Assembly (NCBI RefSeq): GCF_018129385.1
Contig: NZ_JAFCLN010000006.1
Location: 1 to 64,000 of the forward strand
DNA from: Bradyrhizobium lablabi
GTDB lineage: Bacteria > Pseudomonadota > Alphaproteobacteria > Rhizobiales > Xanthobacteraceae
Reading direction: 5' to 3'
Length of the DNA: 64,000 nt
Below, one piece after another: positions 8,856 to 17,578 of this stretch. The notes under the pieces were generated by a model. That model saw only the letters and a program-made list of their open reading frames with translations, had not been told where the DNA came from and did no database searches. The translations under genes were made by a program, and so were the position numbers. The stretch's first letter is position 1. Each line of letters opens with the position of its first letter.

Positions 8856-9086
8856 ATGACCAAACTGCTCGATCAAGCCGTCGAAATCGCTCGGAACCTC
8901 CCGGCAGACGCTCAGGATGATATTGCCCGCGTCGTCCTTCAGCTTGCCGGCGTCGACGACGCGCCTGTCGTTACGCTGTCTGATGACGAGAGGGCAGCTA
9001 TTGCAGCTTCCAGGGAGGCGGCCGCCCGAGGTGAATTCGCAACCGATGAGCAGGTGCGCGCCACATGGGCCAAACACGGCCTGTGA
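8856..9086 (+). CDS. Antitoxin of a ParDE/RelBE-type module
   Basis: This 76-residue acidic protein is followed, with overlap, by a ParE-like toxin gene. The C-terminal half (SDDERAAIAASREAAARGEF) resembles the toxin-wrapping tails of short ParD-like antitoxins. The N terminus (LLDQAVEIARNLPADAQDDI) resembles addiction-module antitoxins with no strong DNA-binding fold visible. It should neutralise the toxin and autoregulate the operon. Confidence 0.75.
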   Translation: MTKLLDQAVEIARNLPADAQDDIARVVLQLAGVDDAPVVTLSDDERAAIAASREAAARGEFATDEQVRATWAKHGL

Positions 9087-9376
9087 AACTCCGATACACC
9101 CTTCCGGCGCTTGCCGACCTGAACTCTCTCCTGGACTACATTGCAGCGGCTTCACCTCAGGGAGCGCAGCGAGTCCAGAGACGCATCCAGCATGTTGCTG
9201 GGCTACTTCTGAGTCATCCCTATATCGGAGCCCGCACCGACGATCCAACGATCCGCCGACTAACCACGGCGCCGTACCCCTTTCTCATCTTTTATGAAGT
9301 GGCGGAAGATGAGATTGTGATCCACGCGATCCGCCATGCGGCTCGCGATCCCGGCGAGATGCCGAAGACCCGCTAG
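9065..9376 (+). CDS. ParE/RelE-family toxin
   Basis: This protein of 103 residues (from ATG 9065) has the ParE fold pattern: LRYTLPALADLNSLLDYIA at the start and the terminal beta strands YPFLIFYEV and IVIHAIRHAARD. An alternative GTG at 9083 overlaps the antitoxin stop as GTGA and would give the usual family start VKLRYT (97 residues). An aggt lies about 10 bp before 9065. Known relatives inhibit gyrase or cleave mRNA; which applies here cannot be told. Its TAG stop forms a CTAG with the stop of the convergent glpD. Confidence 0.82.
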   Translation: MGQTRPVKLRYTLPALADLNSLLDYIAAASPQGAQRVQRRIQHVAGLLLSHPYIGARTDDPTIRRLTTAPYPFLIFYEVAEDEIVIHAIRHAARDPGEMPKTR

Positions 9377-10842
9377 GAGCCCGCCGCCATGAACGCCGCG
9401 AGCGCTTCGCGGTCCGCGGCGGGCATGGTCAGCCCGAGCTTTGAGCGCCGCCACAGGATATCGTCGGGAAAGCGCGCCCATTCCTTTGCCATGAGGTAGC
9501 ACACTTCTGCGCCGGTCAGCTCGGGGCCGAAGGCTGGGCCGAGATCGGATTTTTCTTTTGCCTCGCCCAGGATCGAAACCAGCCGCGAGCCGTAGGCGGC
9601 GACCATGCGGCGGGCCTGGTGCTCGCCGAGGAATTTCCAGCGGGCGCGGGCTTCATCGACCTCGTCCTCGAATTTGGCCCAGTCGAAATCGCCGCCGGGC
9701 AGCGGCGTCTTCGCGGTCCAGCGCGGCAACATCGGATAGAACGCCGTCAGCTTCGTGACCGCCCGCTCGGCGCGTAGCCTGGCGGTGGTGATGTCGCCGC
9801 CGAAGATCGTCAACAGAGGCGCCTTGCCGCGTCTGGCATCAAAGCTCATCGATCCGTCGCGCAGCGCGCCGCGCGCGCTCGCACCCATCACCGAGTTCAC
9901 GCCCGATACCACCCTCAGCACATCGGATGTTTCGACCCGCTCGCGAAAATAGCGGTTGGCGGCGTCGCAGAGATAGGCGACGTCGCCGGCGCCCATCGCG
10001 ACGATGGCCGGATCGCCACGGAATGGATGGCCGACCGTGCCGATCAGCGTGAAATCGCGCTCATAGGGACTGGCGAAGATCAGCCGCCGGTCGTTGTTCT
10101 GGAACACGTAGACATTGTCGCTGTCGAACAGGCGGCGCACCACGATCTGGCCGATCTGGGTGGTGCCGAGCGGCGGCGCCGGCACGCGCAGCACGGTGTC
10201 GGCCACCGAGGCGGTCCAGGCGCCTGTGGCGTTCACCAGCGCGCGGGCGGTGACGATCTTGCGATGGCCGCGGTCGATCATGACCAGGCGCCAGATGTCG
10301 CTGCGGTCGGCGCGGACGCAGCGCGCGCCGGTACGGATATCGGCGCCGCGCTCGGCGGCATCCACCGCATTGAGCACGACCAGGCGGGAATCATCGACCA
10401 CACAATCGGAATATTCGAAGGCGGTTCCGAACGGCCGCTTCAAGGCATCACCGACGGGATGATGGGTAACGTCGACGGTGGCGGAAGCCGGCAGACGCCG
10501 TCGCGCACCGATCCGATCGTAAAGCAAAAGCCACGCCCGCAGCACCCAGGGCTGGCGCTCATCGGCATGGGCGGGAATCGCAAAGCGCATCGGCCGCACC
10601 AGATGGGGCGCGATGTTGAGCCAGACGTCGCGCTCGGAAAGCGCGGCACGGACGCGAAAAAAATCCCGCCGTTCCAGCACCGACAGATCGCCATGGATCA
10701 GCCTTGGCGAGGCCGAGGATGCGCCGGAGCCAAGATCGCCCTGCTCCAGCAGGATCACCCGAAGGCCGCGTCCTGAAGCGTCGCGCGCGATGCTGACGCC
10801 GTTCAGCCCGCCGCCGAGGATTGCAAGATCGTAGTCCGCCAT
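9373..10842 (-). CDS. glpD: Aerobic glycerol-3-phosphate dehydrogenase
   Basis: This 489-residue FAD enzyme oxidises sn-glycerol-3-phosphate to dihydroxyacetone phosphate at the membrane and feeds electrons to quinone. The N terminus has the dinucleotide-binding GGGLNGVSIARDASGRG, then GSGASSASPRLIHGDL, the family pattern around the flavin. The C-terminal DAO_C-like domain includes GDITTARLRAERA and LTGAEVCYLMAKEWA. The ATG at 10842 is chosen; a TTG two codons upstream is possible. The usual glpFK or glpR genes are absent, so it stands alone here. Confidence 0.92.
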   Translation of the reverse strand: MADYDLAILGGGLNGVSIARDASGRGLRVILLEQGDLGSGASSASPRLIHGDLSVLERRDFFRVRAALSERDVWLNIAPHLVRPMRFAIPAHADERQPWVLRAWLLLYDRIGARRRLPASATVDVTHHPVGDALKRPFGTAFEYSDCVVDDSRLVVLNAVDAAERGADIRTGARCVRADRSDIWRLVMIDRGHRKIVTARALVNATGAWTASVADTVLRVPAPPLGTTQIGQIVVRRLFDSDNVYVFQNNDRRLIFASPYERDFTLIGTVGHPFRGDPAIVAMGAGDVAYLCDAANRYFRERVETSDVLRVVSGVNSVMGASARGALRDGSMSFDARRGKAPLLTIFGGDITTARLRAERAVTKLTAFYPMLPRWTAKTPLPGGDFDWAKFEDEVDEARARWKFLGEHQARRMVAAYGSRLVSILGEAKEKSDLGPAFGPELTGAEVCYLMAKEWARFPDDILWRRSKLGLTMPAADREALAAFMAAGS

Positions 10843-10879
10843 ACGCAACGCTGATGCAAGTGACCTAACGTCACCACAT

Positions 10880-13573
10880 CTAACCGGTCTTGCGCGCGGG
10901 CTCCATGGCGTTGATGACGCTACGGCCGATCAGCGCCGAAAAATGTCCGATCGGCGCGGGCTTGCCGAGCAGATAGCCCTGTACGGCATCGCAGCCTTCC
11001 TGGGCCAGGAAGGCAAGCTGCTCGGCGGTCTCGACGCCCTCGGCGACGATCGACATTTCGAGGCCGTGGCCGAGATCGATGACGGCGCGGACGATCGCCG
11101 CCGATTGCGGGTTCTTGCCGAGATTGATGACGAACGCGCGGTCGATCTTGATCTTGTCGAACGGGAACGCCTGCAAATAGCTGAGCGAGGAATAGCCGCT
11201 GCCGAAATCGTCCATCGAGATCCGCACGCCGAGCGCCTTCAGCCGCCGCAACAGCGCCAGACCCCTGTCAAAATCCTCGATCAGCACGCCCTCGGTGATT
11301 TCCAGCTCCAGCCGGCCCGGCGCCAGGCCGGTTTCCAGCAGGATCGAGTGCACGAGGCTGACCACGTCGCCATGCATGAACTGCGCTGGCGACAGGTTGA
11401 CCGCGATCTGCATCGGCACCGGCCAGGAGGCCGCTTCGCGGCAGGCTTCGCGAAGGATCCATTCGCCCATCTCGACGATCAGGCCGCTCTCTTCCGCCAG
11501 CGGAATGAAATCGCCCGGCGAGACGAAGCCGCGCACCGGATGCATCCAGCGCGCCAGCGCCTCGAAGCCGATCACTGTGCTGGTTGCAACCGTGTGGCCG
11601 GAGGCCGCCTGCGGCTGGTAGTGCAGCGACAGTTCGCCGTTCCTGATGGCGACCGAGAGGTCCTGGTGCAGCACGCGGCGGTCGCGGATCTGCTGGTCCA
11701 TTTCCGGCTCGAATACGCTGATGGTGCCGCGCGATTTCTGCTTGGCGCGGAACAGGGCGGCGCCTGCATTGGCAAGCAGCGAAGCCGCATCCGAACCGTT
11801 GTGCGGGAACACCGAGATGCCGGTGGTGCAGCCGGTGCGCACCGACTTGCCGTCGATCTGGAATTCCTCCGCGAGCGCCACGGCAAGCTTTCGCGCCAGT
11901 TCAATGCCCGCCTCAGGCTGCTTGCCGTCGATGATCAGGCCGAACTCGTCACCGGACAACCGCGCCACCACGCCGCCGCGCGCGGAGTCCTGTAGGCGGC
12001 GCGACACCTCGATCAGCAGCTTGTCGCCCATGGCATGGCCGAACACGTCGTTGATTTCCTTCAGCCCGTCGAGATCGAGGCAGAGCACCGCGAATTCCTC
12101 GTCGGTATCGGCGCAGGCCTCGATCATCTGGGTCAGCGCCTGTAGGAAGGCGGCGCGGTTCGGAAGATCGGTCAGGCCGTCATGATAGGCCATATGCGCC
12201 ATCCGCGATTCGGTCTGGCGGCGGTCGGTGACGTCCTCGTGGGTCTTGATCAGGTATTGCGGCTCGCCGGCTTCATCCAGCACGGTCATGCGGCGGGTCA
12301 GGAACAGCCGCAGGCCGTCCTTGGTCGAAATCGGATGTTCTTCGGTGAGCAGGCCGCGTTTCTTGATCGCCGCCTCGTCGCGCGCGACGATCAGTTTTGC
12401 CTCGCGCGGGTTGAAGATGTCGGTGGCGGTCAGGCCAGTTGCGTCCTCGCGGCGGCGGTTGAGGATGGTCTCGGCGCTGCGGTTGGCAAGCAGGTATTTG
12501 CCGTCGCTGACGCGCTCGACGATCAGCGAGACCGGGATATTGTCGACCACGAGCTCGAGGAATTTCTTGGTGTTCTCCAGTTCGCGCGACAGCGAGCGGC
12601 GGTCGGTGACGTCGTCGAACAGCGCGATCAGGAATTCCGGCTCGCCCTTTTCGTTGCGCGCGATCACGCGGTTGGAGGCGAGGACGCGCTTCTGCGAACC
12701 GCGCTCGACCTGGAATTCGTTGCGATGATAGCCTTCCGGCGCCGCCAACGCCGCCTCGTCGGCCTTGACGATGGCCGCCGCGGTAGCCGAACTGAAAATC
12801 TCCTCGGCGCGCTTGCCGATAATGTGATCGCGTGAGAAGCGCGAAAAACGCTCGAAGGCGCGGTTGGCGAAGATGTAGCGGCCGTCCTCGATGTTCTTGG
12901 CGGCGACGCAGACCGGCACGTTATCGAGCACCGATTCCAGGAACTGGGTGGTCGACGACAGTTTGCGCGCGAGCTTGCGCTGGTCCGTGCAATCGAGGTG
13001 CGTCGCAATCGAGCCGCCGTTCGGCAGGGTAAAATACCTGACCAGGACGGCCTGGCCGTCGGGCAGTTCGGTCACGAGGCCCTCGGGGGTCGCCGCCCTG
13101 GCGTAGAAATCCTCGGGGCTGACATCAAGCACGCCGCGCTGGCGGCGCAACTCCAGCAGCGCCGGCGCGTCCATGCCGGTGGGAACGTCGGCGCGGGTAA
13201 GGCCGTAGATCTCGAGATAGCGATCGTTGCAGAACGCGATCCGCCCCTTCGGATCGGTCATCACGACGCCCTGATTGAGGTGGTTCAGCGCGGAGCTGAT
13301 GAAGGCGTTGCGGCGGAACTGCGATCGCTTGGCCTTGCGCAACGACGAAGCCACCCACAACGCGATCGCGCCGAGGAACGAGGTCACGACGATGCCGCCG
13401 ATCAGCAATTCCCAGATCAGGTGGGGATCGAGCGAGCCGACATAGCTTGCCGGAGCGAAACCGCCGGACGCGGCCTTGGCGTCGCCATGCGGAAGCGCAA
13501 TGGCGACAAGGCACACGACGGCTGCCGCAGGAATTAAATTCTTGCTGCCTGCCTGCCAGTTCTTGTCAGCCAT
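10880..13573 (-). CDS. Membrane-anchored PAS-PAS-PAS-GGDEF-EAL c-di-GMP protein
   Basis: This 897-residue signalling protein has two N-terminal hydrophobic segments (about 14-35 and 52-75), three PAS-type sensor modules (about 90-200, 205-325, 330-455), a GGDEF domain (about 460-620) and an EAL domain (about 630-885). The cyclase motif reads SGDEF near residue 539 instead of GGDEF. The phosphodiesterase domain keeps EAL near 670, the DDFGSGYSSLSYL metal-binding loop and EGVET. Phosphodiesterase activity is therefore likely; cyclase activity is possible but less certain. Its ligand and targets are unknown. Confidence 0.92.
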   Translation of the reverse strand: MADKNWQAGSKNLIPAAAVVCLVAIALPHGDAKAASGGFAPASYVGSLDPHLIWELLIGGIVVTSFLGAIALWVASSLRKAKRSQFRRNAFISSALNHLNQGVVMTDPKGRIAFCNDRYLEIYGLTRADVPTGMDAPALLELRRQRGVLDVSPEDFYARAATPEGLVTELPDGQAVLVRYFTLPNGGSIATHLDCTDQRKLARKLSSTTQFLESVLDNVPVCVAAKNIEDGRYIFANRAFERFSRFSRDHIIGKRAEEIFSSATAAAIVKADEAALAAPEGYHRNEFQVERGSQKRVLASNRVIARNEKGEPEFLIALFDDVTDRRSLSRELENTKKFLELVVDNIPVSLIVERVSDGKYLLANRSAETILNRRREDATGLTATDIFNPREAKLIVARDEAAIKKRGLLTEEHPISTKDGLRLFLTRRMTVLDEAGEPQYLIKTHEDVTDRRQTESRMAHMAYHDGLTDLPNRAAFLQALTQMIEACADTDEEFAVLCLDLDGLKEINDVFGHAMGDKLLIEVSRRLQDSARGGVVARLSGDEFGLIIDGKQPEAGIELARKLAVALAEEFQIDGKSVRTGCTTGISVFPHNGSDAASLLANAGAALFRAKQKSRGTISVFEPEMDQQIRDRRVLHQDLSVAIRNGELSLHYQPQAASGHTVATSTVIGFEALARWMHPVRGFVSPGDFIPLAEESGLIVEMGEWILREACREAASWPVPMQIAVNLSPAQFMHGDVVSLVHSILLETGLAPGRLELEITEGVLIEDFDRGLALLRRLKALGVRISMDDFGSGYSSLSYLQAFPFDKIKIDRAFVINLGKNPQSAAIVRAVIDLGHGLEMSIVAEGVETAEQLAFLAQEGCDAVQGYLLGKPAPIGHFSALIGRSVINAMEPARKTG

Positions 13574-13825
13574 CAGTCACCCGCGCATTTCCGCGCCGGA
13601 GTGTCTGTTCCCACGGGTTTGGATCGGGTAAACGCCTACCCATACAACCCAAAAATGTGACTTAAATAACGGCAATTGCCCTGACGTGATTAATGCTTCA
13701 CTAACGCGGGGTAGCGGCAGGCATATTTCGAACCAATCCAACGGGTTGACCGAAGGCATCCGTTAACGGAACACCAATAGACGAGCGCTGCCGAAGGCCC
13801 GCCGGGCTCGGCGGAATCCGGATGG

Positions 13826-14962
13826 ATGCAGATGGACAGAGTGGATTGCGTCGTTGTCGGGGCCGGTGTGATCGGCCTTGCGGTTGCACGGCGGCTGGCT
13901 CTCTCCGGGCGCGAAGTAATCGTGCTGGAGGAAGCCGAGGGCATCGGCACGGTGACCTCCTCGCGCAACAGCGAGGTGATTCATGCCGGCATCTACTACC
14001 CGGCCGGAAGCTGGATGGCGCGGATGTGCGTGGCCGGCAAGCAGGCGCTCTATCGCTACTGCGACGAGCACGGCATCCCCTACCGCAATTGCGGCAAGCT
14101 GATCGTCGCCACCACGCCGGCGGAAACCGAAAAGCTGCAATCGATCCGCGCCCACGCCGAGGCCAACGGGGTCGCCGACATGCAGACACTTTCGGGCAAG
14201 GCGGCGCGCGCGCTGGAACCGGCGCTGAATTGCGACGCCGCGCTGCTGTCGCCTTCCACCGGCATTGTGGACAGCCATGCCTACATGCTGACGTTGCGCG
14301 GCGAGGCCGAAGCGGCCGGCGCGGCGTTTGCCTTTTACACCCCGCTGGAACGCGCCAGGGCAACCGCCGGCCACATCGAGCTTGAAGCCGGCGGCGAAGC
14401 GCCGATGTCGCTCGCCTGCGACCTCCTGATCAATGCGGCCGGGCTGGGCGCGCCGGCGGTTGCGCGCAGCATCGAGGGCATGCCGATCGCACTGATCCCA
14501 CCGCCCTATCTTGCCAAGGGAAATTATTTTAGCTGTAGCGCGCGGGCGCCGTTCTCGCGCCTGATCTATCCCGTGCCCGAGCCCGGCGGGCTCGGCGTGC
14601 ATCTCACGCTCGACATGGCCGGCCAGGCCCGCTTCGGGCCCGACGTCGAATGGGTTGATAGCATCGACTACGCGGTCGACCCCGCGCGGGCGGAAAAATT
14701 CTATCCGGCGATCCGCAAATACTGGCCAACGCTGCCGGACGGCGCGCTGATGCCGAGTTATTCCGGCATCCGCCCGAAGATCGTGCCGCCAGCGGTGGCA
14801 CGGCAGGATTTTCTGATGCAAGGCCCAGCCGATCACGGCGTCGCCGGTCTGATCAACCTGTTCGGGATCGAATCACCGGGATTGACGTCGTCGCTCGCCA
14901 TCGCCGACCATGTGGCTGACATGGCCGGTGTATCGCGTGCTCCCCGGAGGACGAGCGCATAG
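13826..14962 (+). CDS. lhgO: FAD-dependent oxidoreductase, L-2-hydroxyglutarate oxidase-like
   Basis: This 378-residue protein of the DAO superfamily has the N-terminal [20 protein letters not shown] nucleotide-binding fold and [15 protein letters not shown]. The latter is the hallmark of the L-2-hydroxyglutarate dehydrogenase family and its bacterial relatives, where it lies around the flavin. The C terminus reads [20 protein letters not shown], also typical. It probably oxidises L-2-hydroxyglutarate or a similar 2-hydroxyacid. Starts at 13826 or 13832 (two codons later) are both possible. The upstream 250 bp carries no gene. Confidence 0.87.
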   Translation: MQMDRVDCVVVGAGVIGLAVARRLALSGREVIVLEEAEGIGTVTSSRNSEVIHAGIYYPAGSWMARMCVAGKQALYRYCDEHGIPYRNCGKLIVATTPAETEKLQSIRAHAEANGVADMQTLSGKAARALEPALNCDAALLSPSTGIVDSHAYMLTLRGEAEAAGAAFAFYTPLERARATAGHIELEAGGEAPMSLACDLLINAAGLGAPAVARSIEGMPIALIPPPYLAKGNYFSCSARAPFSRLIYPVPEPGGLGVHLTLDMAGQARFGPDVEWVDSIDYAVDPARAEKFYPAIRKYWPTLPDGALMPSYSGIRPKIVPPAVARQDFLMQGPADHGVAGLINLFGIESPGLTSSLAIADHVADMAGVSRAPRRTSA

Positions 14963-15013
14963 GCGCTCATCCTGCTGCGGAGGGCACGTTCTGTGCGGCT
15001 GGCTTGGAGCTTA

Positions 15014-15199
15014 TCAGTGGACCGTGGCTTCGGCGGTATGCCTCAACCGCTCGATCTGGTCCTTCACCATCAACTTTCGTCGCTTTAGTTCGGCAATTTG
15101 CAGGTCGTCTGTGGAAAGGTGCACGAGCGCTTCATGCAGTTCTTCTTCTAGTATCTTGTGCTTGCGTTCAAGCTCAACAAGATGCGCCTGTATTGCCAT
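15014..15199 (-). CDS. Small DUF465 (YdcH-type) protein
   Basis: This 61-residue protein is almost entirely a helical hairpin of charged heptads (LVELERKHKILEEELHEA then IAELKRRKLMVKDQIERL), the pattern of the DUF465/YdcH family. Function is unknown. A second member of the same family is encoded divergently at 15440; the 240 bp between them should carry both promoters and shows no other gene. Confidence 0.85.
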   Translation of the reverse strand: MAIQAHLVELERKHKILEEELHEALVHLSTDDLQIAELKRRKLMVKDQIERLRHTAEATVH

Positions 15200-15439
15200 A
15201 CGAAATCTCCTCGGTAGGTGAAACCTCAGATTCGATCCGGACGCGCAAGTCTACACAAGACCGAAAATCTGTCGATGGGAATCCGTAAAACCCGGCTTTC
15301 ATATTTTCGGATTATCTGTAACGAAACGTGACTATGGAACCGGGCCGGCTTGCACGGGCCGCCGGCAAGGACGATATTCGCAAGCAAGGGCGGCCCCAGA
15401 CCGTACGCAACCTCATCGTGCTTTTCAGTTAAATACACC

Positions 15440-15646
15440 ATGACCGACGAAGATGAGCGCGAACTCCAGGCCGAACTTGCGCGGCTACAGCAGGAGCACC
15501 GCGACCTCGACGCGGCGATCGACGCCCTGCACCAGTCCCCGGCGCCGGATTTACTGCGGCTCCAGCGGCTGAAAAAACGCAAGCTGCAATTGCGCGACCG
15601 CATCGCCTTCATCGAAGACCAGATCACGCCCGATATTATCGCTTAG
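15440..15646 (+). CDS. Small DUF465 (YdcH-type) protein
   Basis: This 68-residue protein (MTDEDEREL start) has the same helical-hairpin layout as the protein at 15014-15199, ending KKRKLQLRDRIAFIEDQI. The ATG at 15440 gives the family-typical N terminus; a longer in-frame extension to 15350 has no family features. The 3' end overlaps the convergent response-regulator gene by 11 bp. Confidence 0.82.
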   Translation: MTDEDERELQAELARLQQEHRDLDAAIDALHQSPAPDLLRLQRLKKRKLQLRDRIAFIEDQITPDIIA

Positions 15647-16022
15647 CGGCAGCGGTCAGTTCCCGAAGCAGGCCCGCGATCGCTTCCGGGCTGTAGGGCT
15701 TTGCAAGAAACCGGCCGCCCTCCGGCAGATCCTTTTCCCCGACATCCACAAGACCTGACGTCGCGACGATCTTGATCGGCGGCCAGCGGCCGCTGACCGC
15801 GCGCGCCAGCTTCAGCCCGTCCATCGAGCCGGGCATCTGGATATCGGTAAACACGACCGTGATGTCGCGCCTTGCTTCGAGGATGTCGATGGCCTCATCG
15901 GCGCTGGCGGCTTCGATCACCTCGAAGCCCGCATCGGCAACTATCTCGGCCGCATTGATCCGCAACAGCAGTTCGTCCTCGACGACCAAGACGACAGGCC
16001 GTGTTGAAGACGAAGAACCCAT
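15636..16022 (-). CDS. Single-domain response regulator (CheY-like receiver)
   Basis: This 128-residue receiver domain has no output domain. It shows the acidic pair in VVEDELLLR, the phosphorylatable Asp in VVFTDIQMPGSMDG, the switch Thr/Ser in IVATSG and the conserved Lys in FLAKPYSPE. It belongs to the FixJ/CpdR-like short receivers common in rhizobia. The start MGSSSS at 16022 is chosen because upstream codons are not receiver-like. No histidine kinase is adjacent, so its partner is unknown. Confidence 0.83.
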   Translation of the reverse strand: MGSSSSTRPVVLVVEDELLLRINAAEIVADAGFEVIEAASADEAIDILEARRDITVVFTDIQMPGSMDGLKLARAVSGRWPPIKIVATSGLVDVGEKDLPEGGRFLAKPYSPEAIAGLLRELTAAAKR

Positions 16023-16164
16023 ACATCCGCACTCCCGATCAGCACTAAGAAGCAAATGCTGCTTTTGGTTCCGGATACCGAAGATGGAGGCATCGCGCCG
16101 AACGATCATCGGCGAGTGCGCCATCGGCAGCTTCAGGCGAAGCGAAAAATCTGTTCAGGTCCCC

Positions 16165-16196
16165 TTGACTCAACGAGAACAAAAAGAGAACATACT
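16165..16196 (+). promoter_or_regulatory. LexA (SOS) box within a promoter
   Basis: At 16177-16191 the sequence is GAAC-aaaaaga-GAAC, a perfect match to GAAC-N7-GAAC, the alphaproteobacterial LexA binding site. A TTGACT -35 hexamer lies at 16165-16170, and CATACT at 16191-16196 is a possible -10. The box would therefore sit between -35 and -10, where LexA would block transcription. The first downstream gene starts at 16221, 29 bp from the box. Confidence 0.78.
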
Positions 16197-16220
16197 GATC
16201 AAGCCAAACGGGAGTTTGCC

Positions 16221-16430
16221 ATGTCCGCACCGTCTCAACTTCTCGACAACAGCCGTTACGAGCAGGCCTGCGACCAGGCGATTGCGATGTGCGACGGCAA
16301 CCTGCGCTCGACCATCAAGGCGCTGATCATGGCGAACGAATATCTCGAGGCGGAGCTGGAAGAATTGCAGGCAGCCGTCGCTGCCGGCTGCGCGCCCACC
16401 AAATCAGTTTCACGCAGCAACGCGGCCTGA
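16221..16430 (+). CDS. Small protein of unknown function, first gene of a putative SOS operon
   Basis: This 69-residue protein starts at the ATG at 16221, which has gggag about 6 bp upstream. It has an acidic helical middle (NRYEQ-like start, then ALIMANEYLEAELEELQAAV) and a disordered Ser/Ala tail. I do not recognise a named family. A perfect LexA box lies 29 bp upstream. Another small unknown gene follows after 20 bp, so the two are probably one DNA-damage-inducible unit. The helix could serve protein-protein contact; no catalytic motif is visible. Confidence 0.72.
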   Translation: MSAPSQLLDNSRYEQACDQAIAMCDGNLRSTIKALIMANEYLEAELEELQAAVAAGCAPTKSVSRSNAA

Positions 16431-16450
16431 CCGGCCGAACGGAGCGAGCG

Positions 16451-16702
16451 ATGGCCGATGTCACCTATTACGTCGCATTGCCATTCATGCAGGACGAGAG
16501 CGGCGACATGGTCGCGGGCGCGGCTGAGGAGTGCCAGAGCGCGACCACGGCGCTGCGCCGCGCCGAGATGATGTCGCGCATTCCCGGCAGCATCGGCGCG
16601 GTCGCCTTCAGCCGTACCGGCGATCCCATGATCGGCGAATTCGGCGATGCGCATTTGTTGCGGAAATTCGGCAATGTGCCGGAGGATTTGAGCGGGCTGT
16701 AA
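16451..16702 (+). CDS. Small protein of unknown function, second gene of a putative SOS operon
   Basis: This 83-residue protein (MADVTYYVALPFMQDE start) has a ggag 6 bp before the ATG. It looks like a compact alpha-beta protein: a beta strand TYYVALPF, an Ala-rich helix around TTALRRAEMMSRI, then strand GAVAFSRTG. This resembles small proteins that process a signal through a single mixed domain, but I cannot assign a family. It is the second gene after the LexA box. It ends 40 bp before a convergent diguanylate-cyclase gene. Confidence 0.72.
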   Translation: MADVTYYVALPFMQDESGDMVAGAAEECQSATTALRRAEMMSRIPGSIGAVAFSRTGDPMIGEFGDAHLLRKFGNVPEDLSGL

Positions 16703-16705
16703 GTT

Positions 16706-16732
16706 GTCGTCATTGCGAGAAGCGATGACGAC
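16706..16732. terminator. Inverted repeat between convergent genes
   Basis: gtcgtcat (16706-16713) and atgacgac (16725-16732) form a perfect 8-bp stem around an 11-base loop, exactly in the gap between the gene ending at 16702 and the one ending at 16744. No T-run follows on either strand, so intrinsic termination is uncertain. The sequence also resembles the ends of a rhizobial dispersed repeat. Confidence 0.45.
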
Positions 16733-16743
16733 GGAGAAAGCGG

Positions 16744-17427
16744 TCAAGCTTCCTTCTCGTGCCTTCGCTGCGCCTTGCGCACATACATGGCGCTGTCGGC
16801 CTCCTCGAGCGCCCGACGCGGATCGCAATGGCTGTTGAGGATGGCGACGCCGGCGGAGGCGCCCGTCGTCACCGCCGTGCCGCGGAACGTGAAGCTCAGC
16901 GCATCGATGGTCTCTTCCAGCGCGGCTGCCTTCGCCCGCGCGTCGGTCTCGCTGAGATTCCATAGCAGCACCGCGAACTCGTCGCCGCCGAGCCGGCCGA
17001 CCACGTCGGAGGCGCGCACCTCGCGCAGCACGGCGGTGACGATCGCCTTCAGCACCTGATCGCCGGCAGCATGCCCGAATTCATCGTTGATCGGCTTCAG
17101 GCGGTCGACGTCGAGCACGATCAGCGCGCCGCTGGCGTGATAGCGGTTCATGAAGGCGATGGCGCGGGTCAGCTCACGCTCAAAGCCGCGGCGATTGAGG
17201 ATATCGAGCAGGAAGTCGGTTTCGGCGGATGCCTTCAGTTCCTCGATCCGCGCCAGGGCCTTGGCCAGTTCGTTCCGCAGGCGCCGGACGGTCGGCTTTG
17301 AGTCGCTCGGCGCGGCCGGCCGGACGGCGGGCTGCCGCTCCCGGCGCGGGGCGGCTTTGCGGGCCGCAGCGCCACGTTTTCCACCTTTTGCAGGCCCCGA
17401 GGCGCCGGCCCTCCTTTTTTTGGTCAT
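16744..17427 (-). CDS. Diguanylate cyclase (GGDEF domain)
   Basis: This 227-residue cytosolic protein has a basic, Ala/Lys/Arg-rich N terminus (about 1-50), a short coiled helix (residues 50-75), then a complete GGDEF domain with LGGDEFAVLL. No sensor domain is seen. An RxxD inhibitory site is not evident just before the motif. The start MTKKRR at 17427 has aagga 5-6 bp upstream; two longer in-frame ATG starts (17433, 17451) lack a site at proper spacing. It should make c-di-GMP, complementing the EAL protein at 10880. Confidence 0.87.
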   Translation of the reverse strand: MTKKRRAGASGPAKGGKRGAAARKAAPRRERQPAVRPAAPSDSKPTVRRLRNELAKALARIEELKASAETDFLLDILNRRGFERELTRAIAFMNRYHASGALIVLDVDRLKPINDEFGHAAGDQVLKAIVTAVLREVRASDVVGRLGGDEFAVLLWNLSETDARAKAAALEETIDALSFTFRGTAVTTGASAGVAILNSHCDPRRALEEADSAMYVRKAQRRHEKEA

Positions 17428-17511
17428 GCCCATCCTTGTTGAGGCCCGCATATCAAGGCTTGCCGGGATTCACCAAGACAGGATAGTCCATTCCTCTTCT
17501 CTTGCCACGCC

Positions 17512-17540
17512 TTGGATCAGCCCCGGGCCGACCCTATAAT
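17512..17540 (+). promoter_or_regulatory. Sigma70-type promoter of purEK
   Basis: TTGGAT at 17512-17517, a 17-bp spacer and TATAAT at 17535-17540 form a near-consensus promoter. The predicted start lies about 32 bp before the purE ATG at 17579. No guanine or PurR-type site was recognised. Confidence 0.7.
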
Positions 17541-17578
17541 CGGCCTATGCTTTTGGATTCCCGAACAGAATTGACCGT

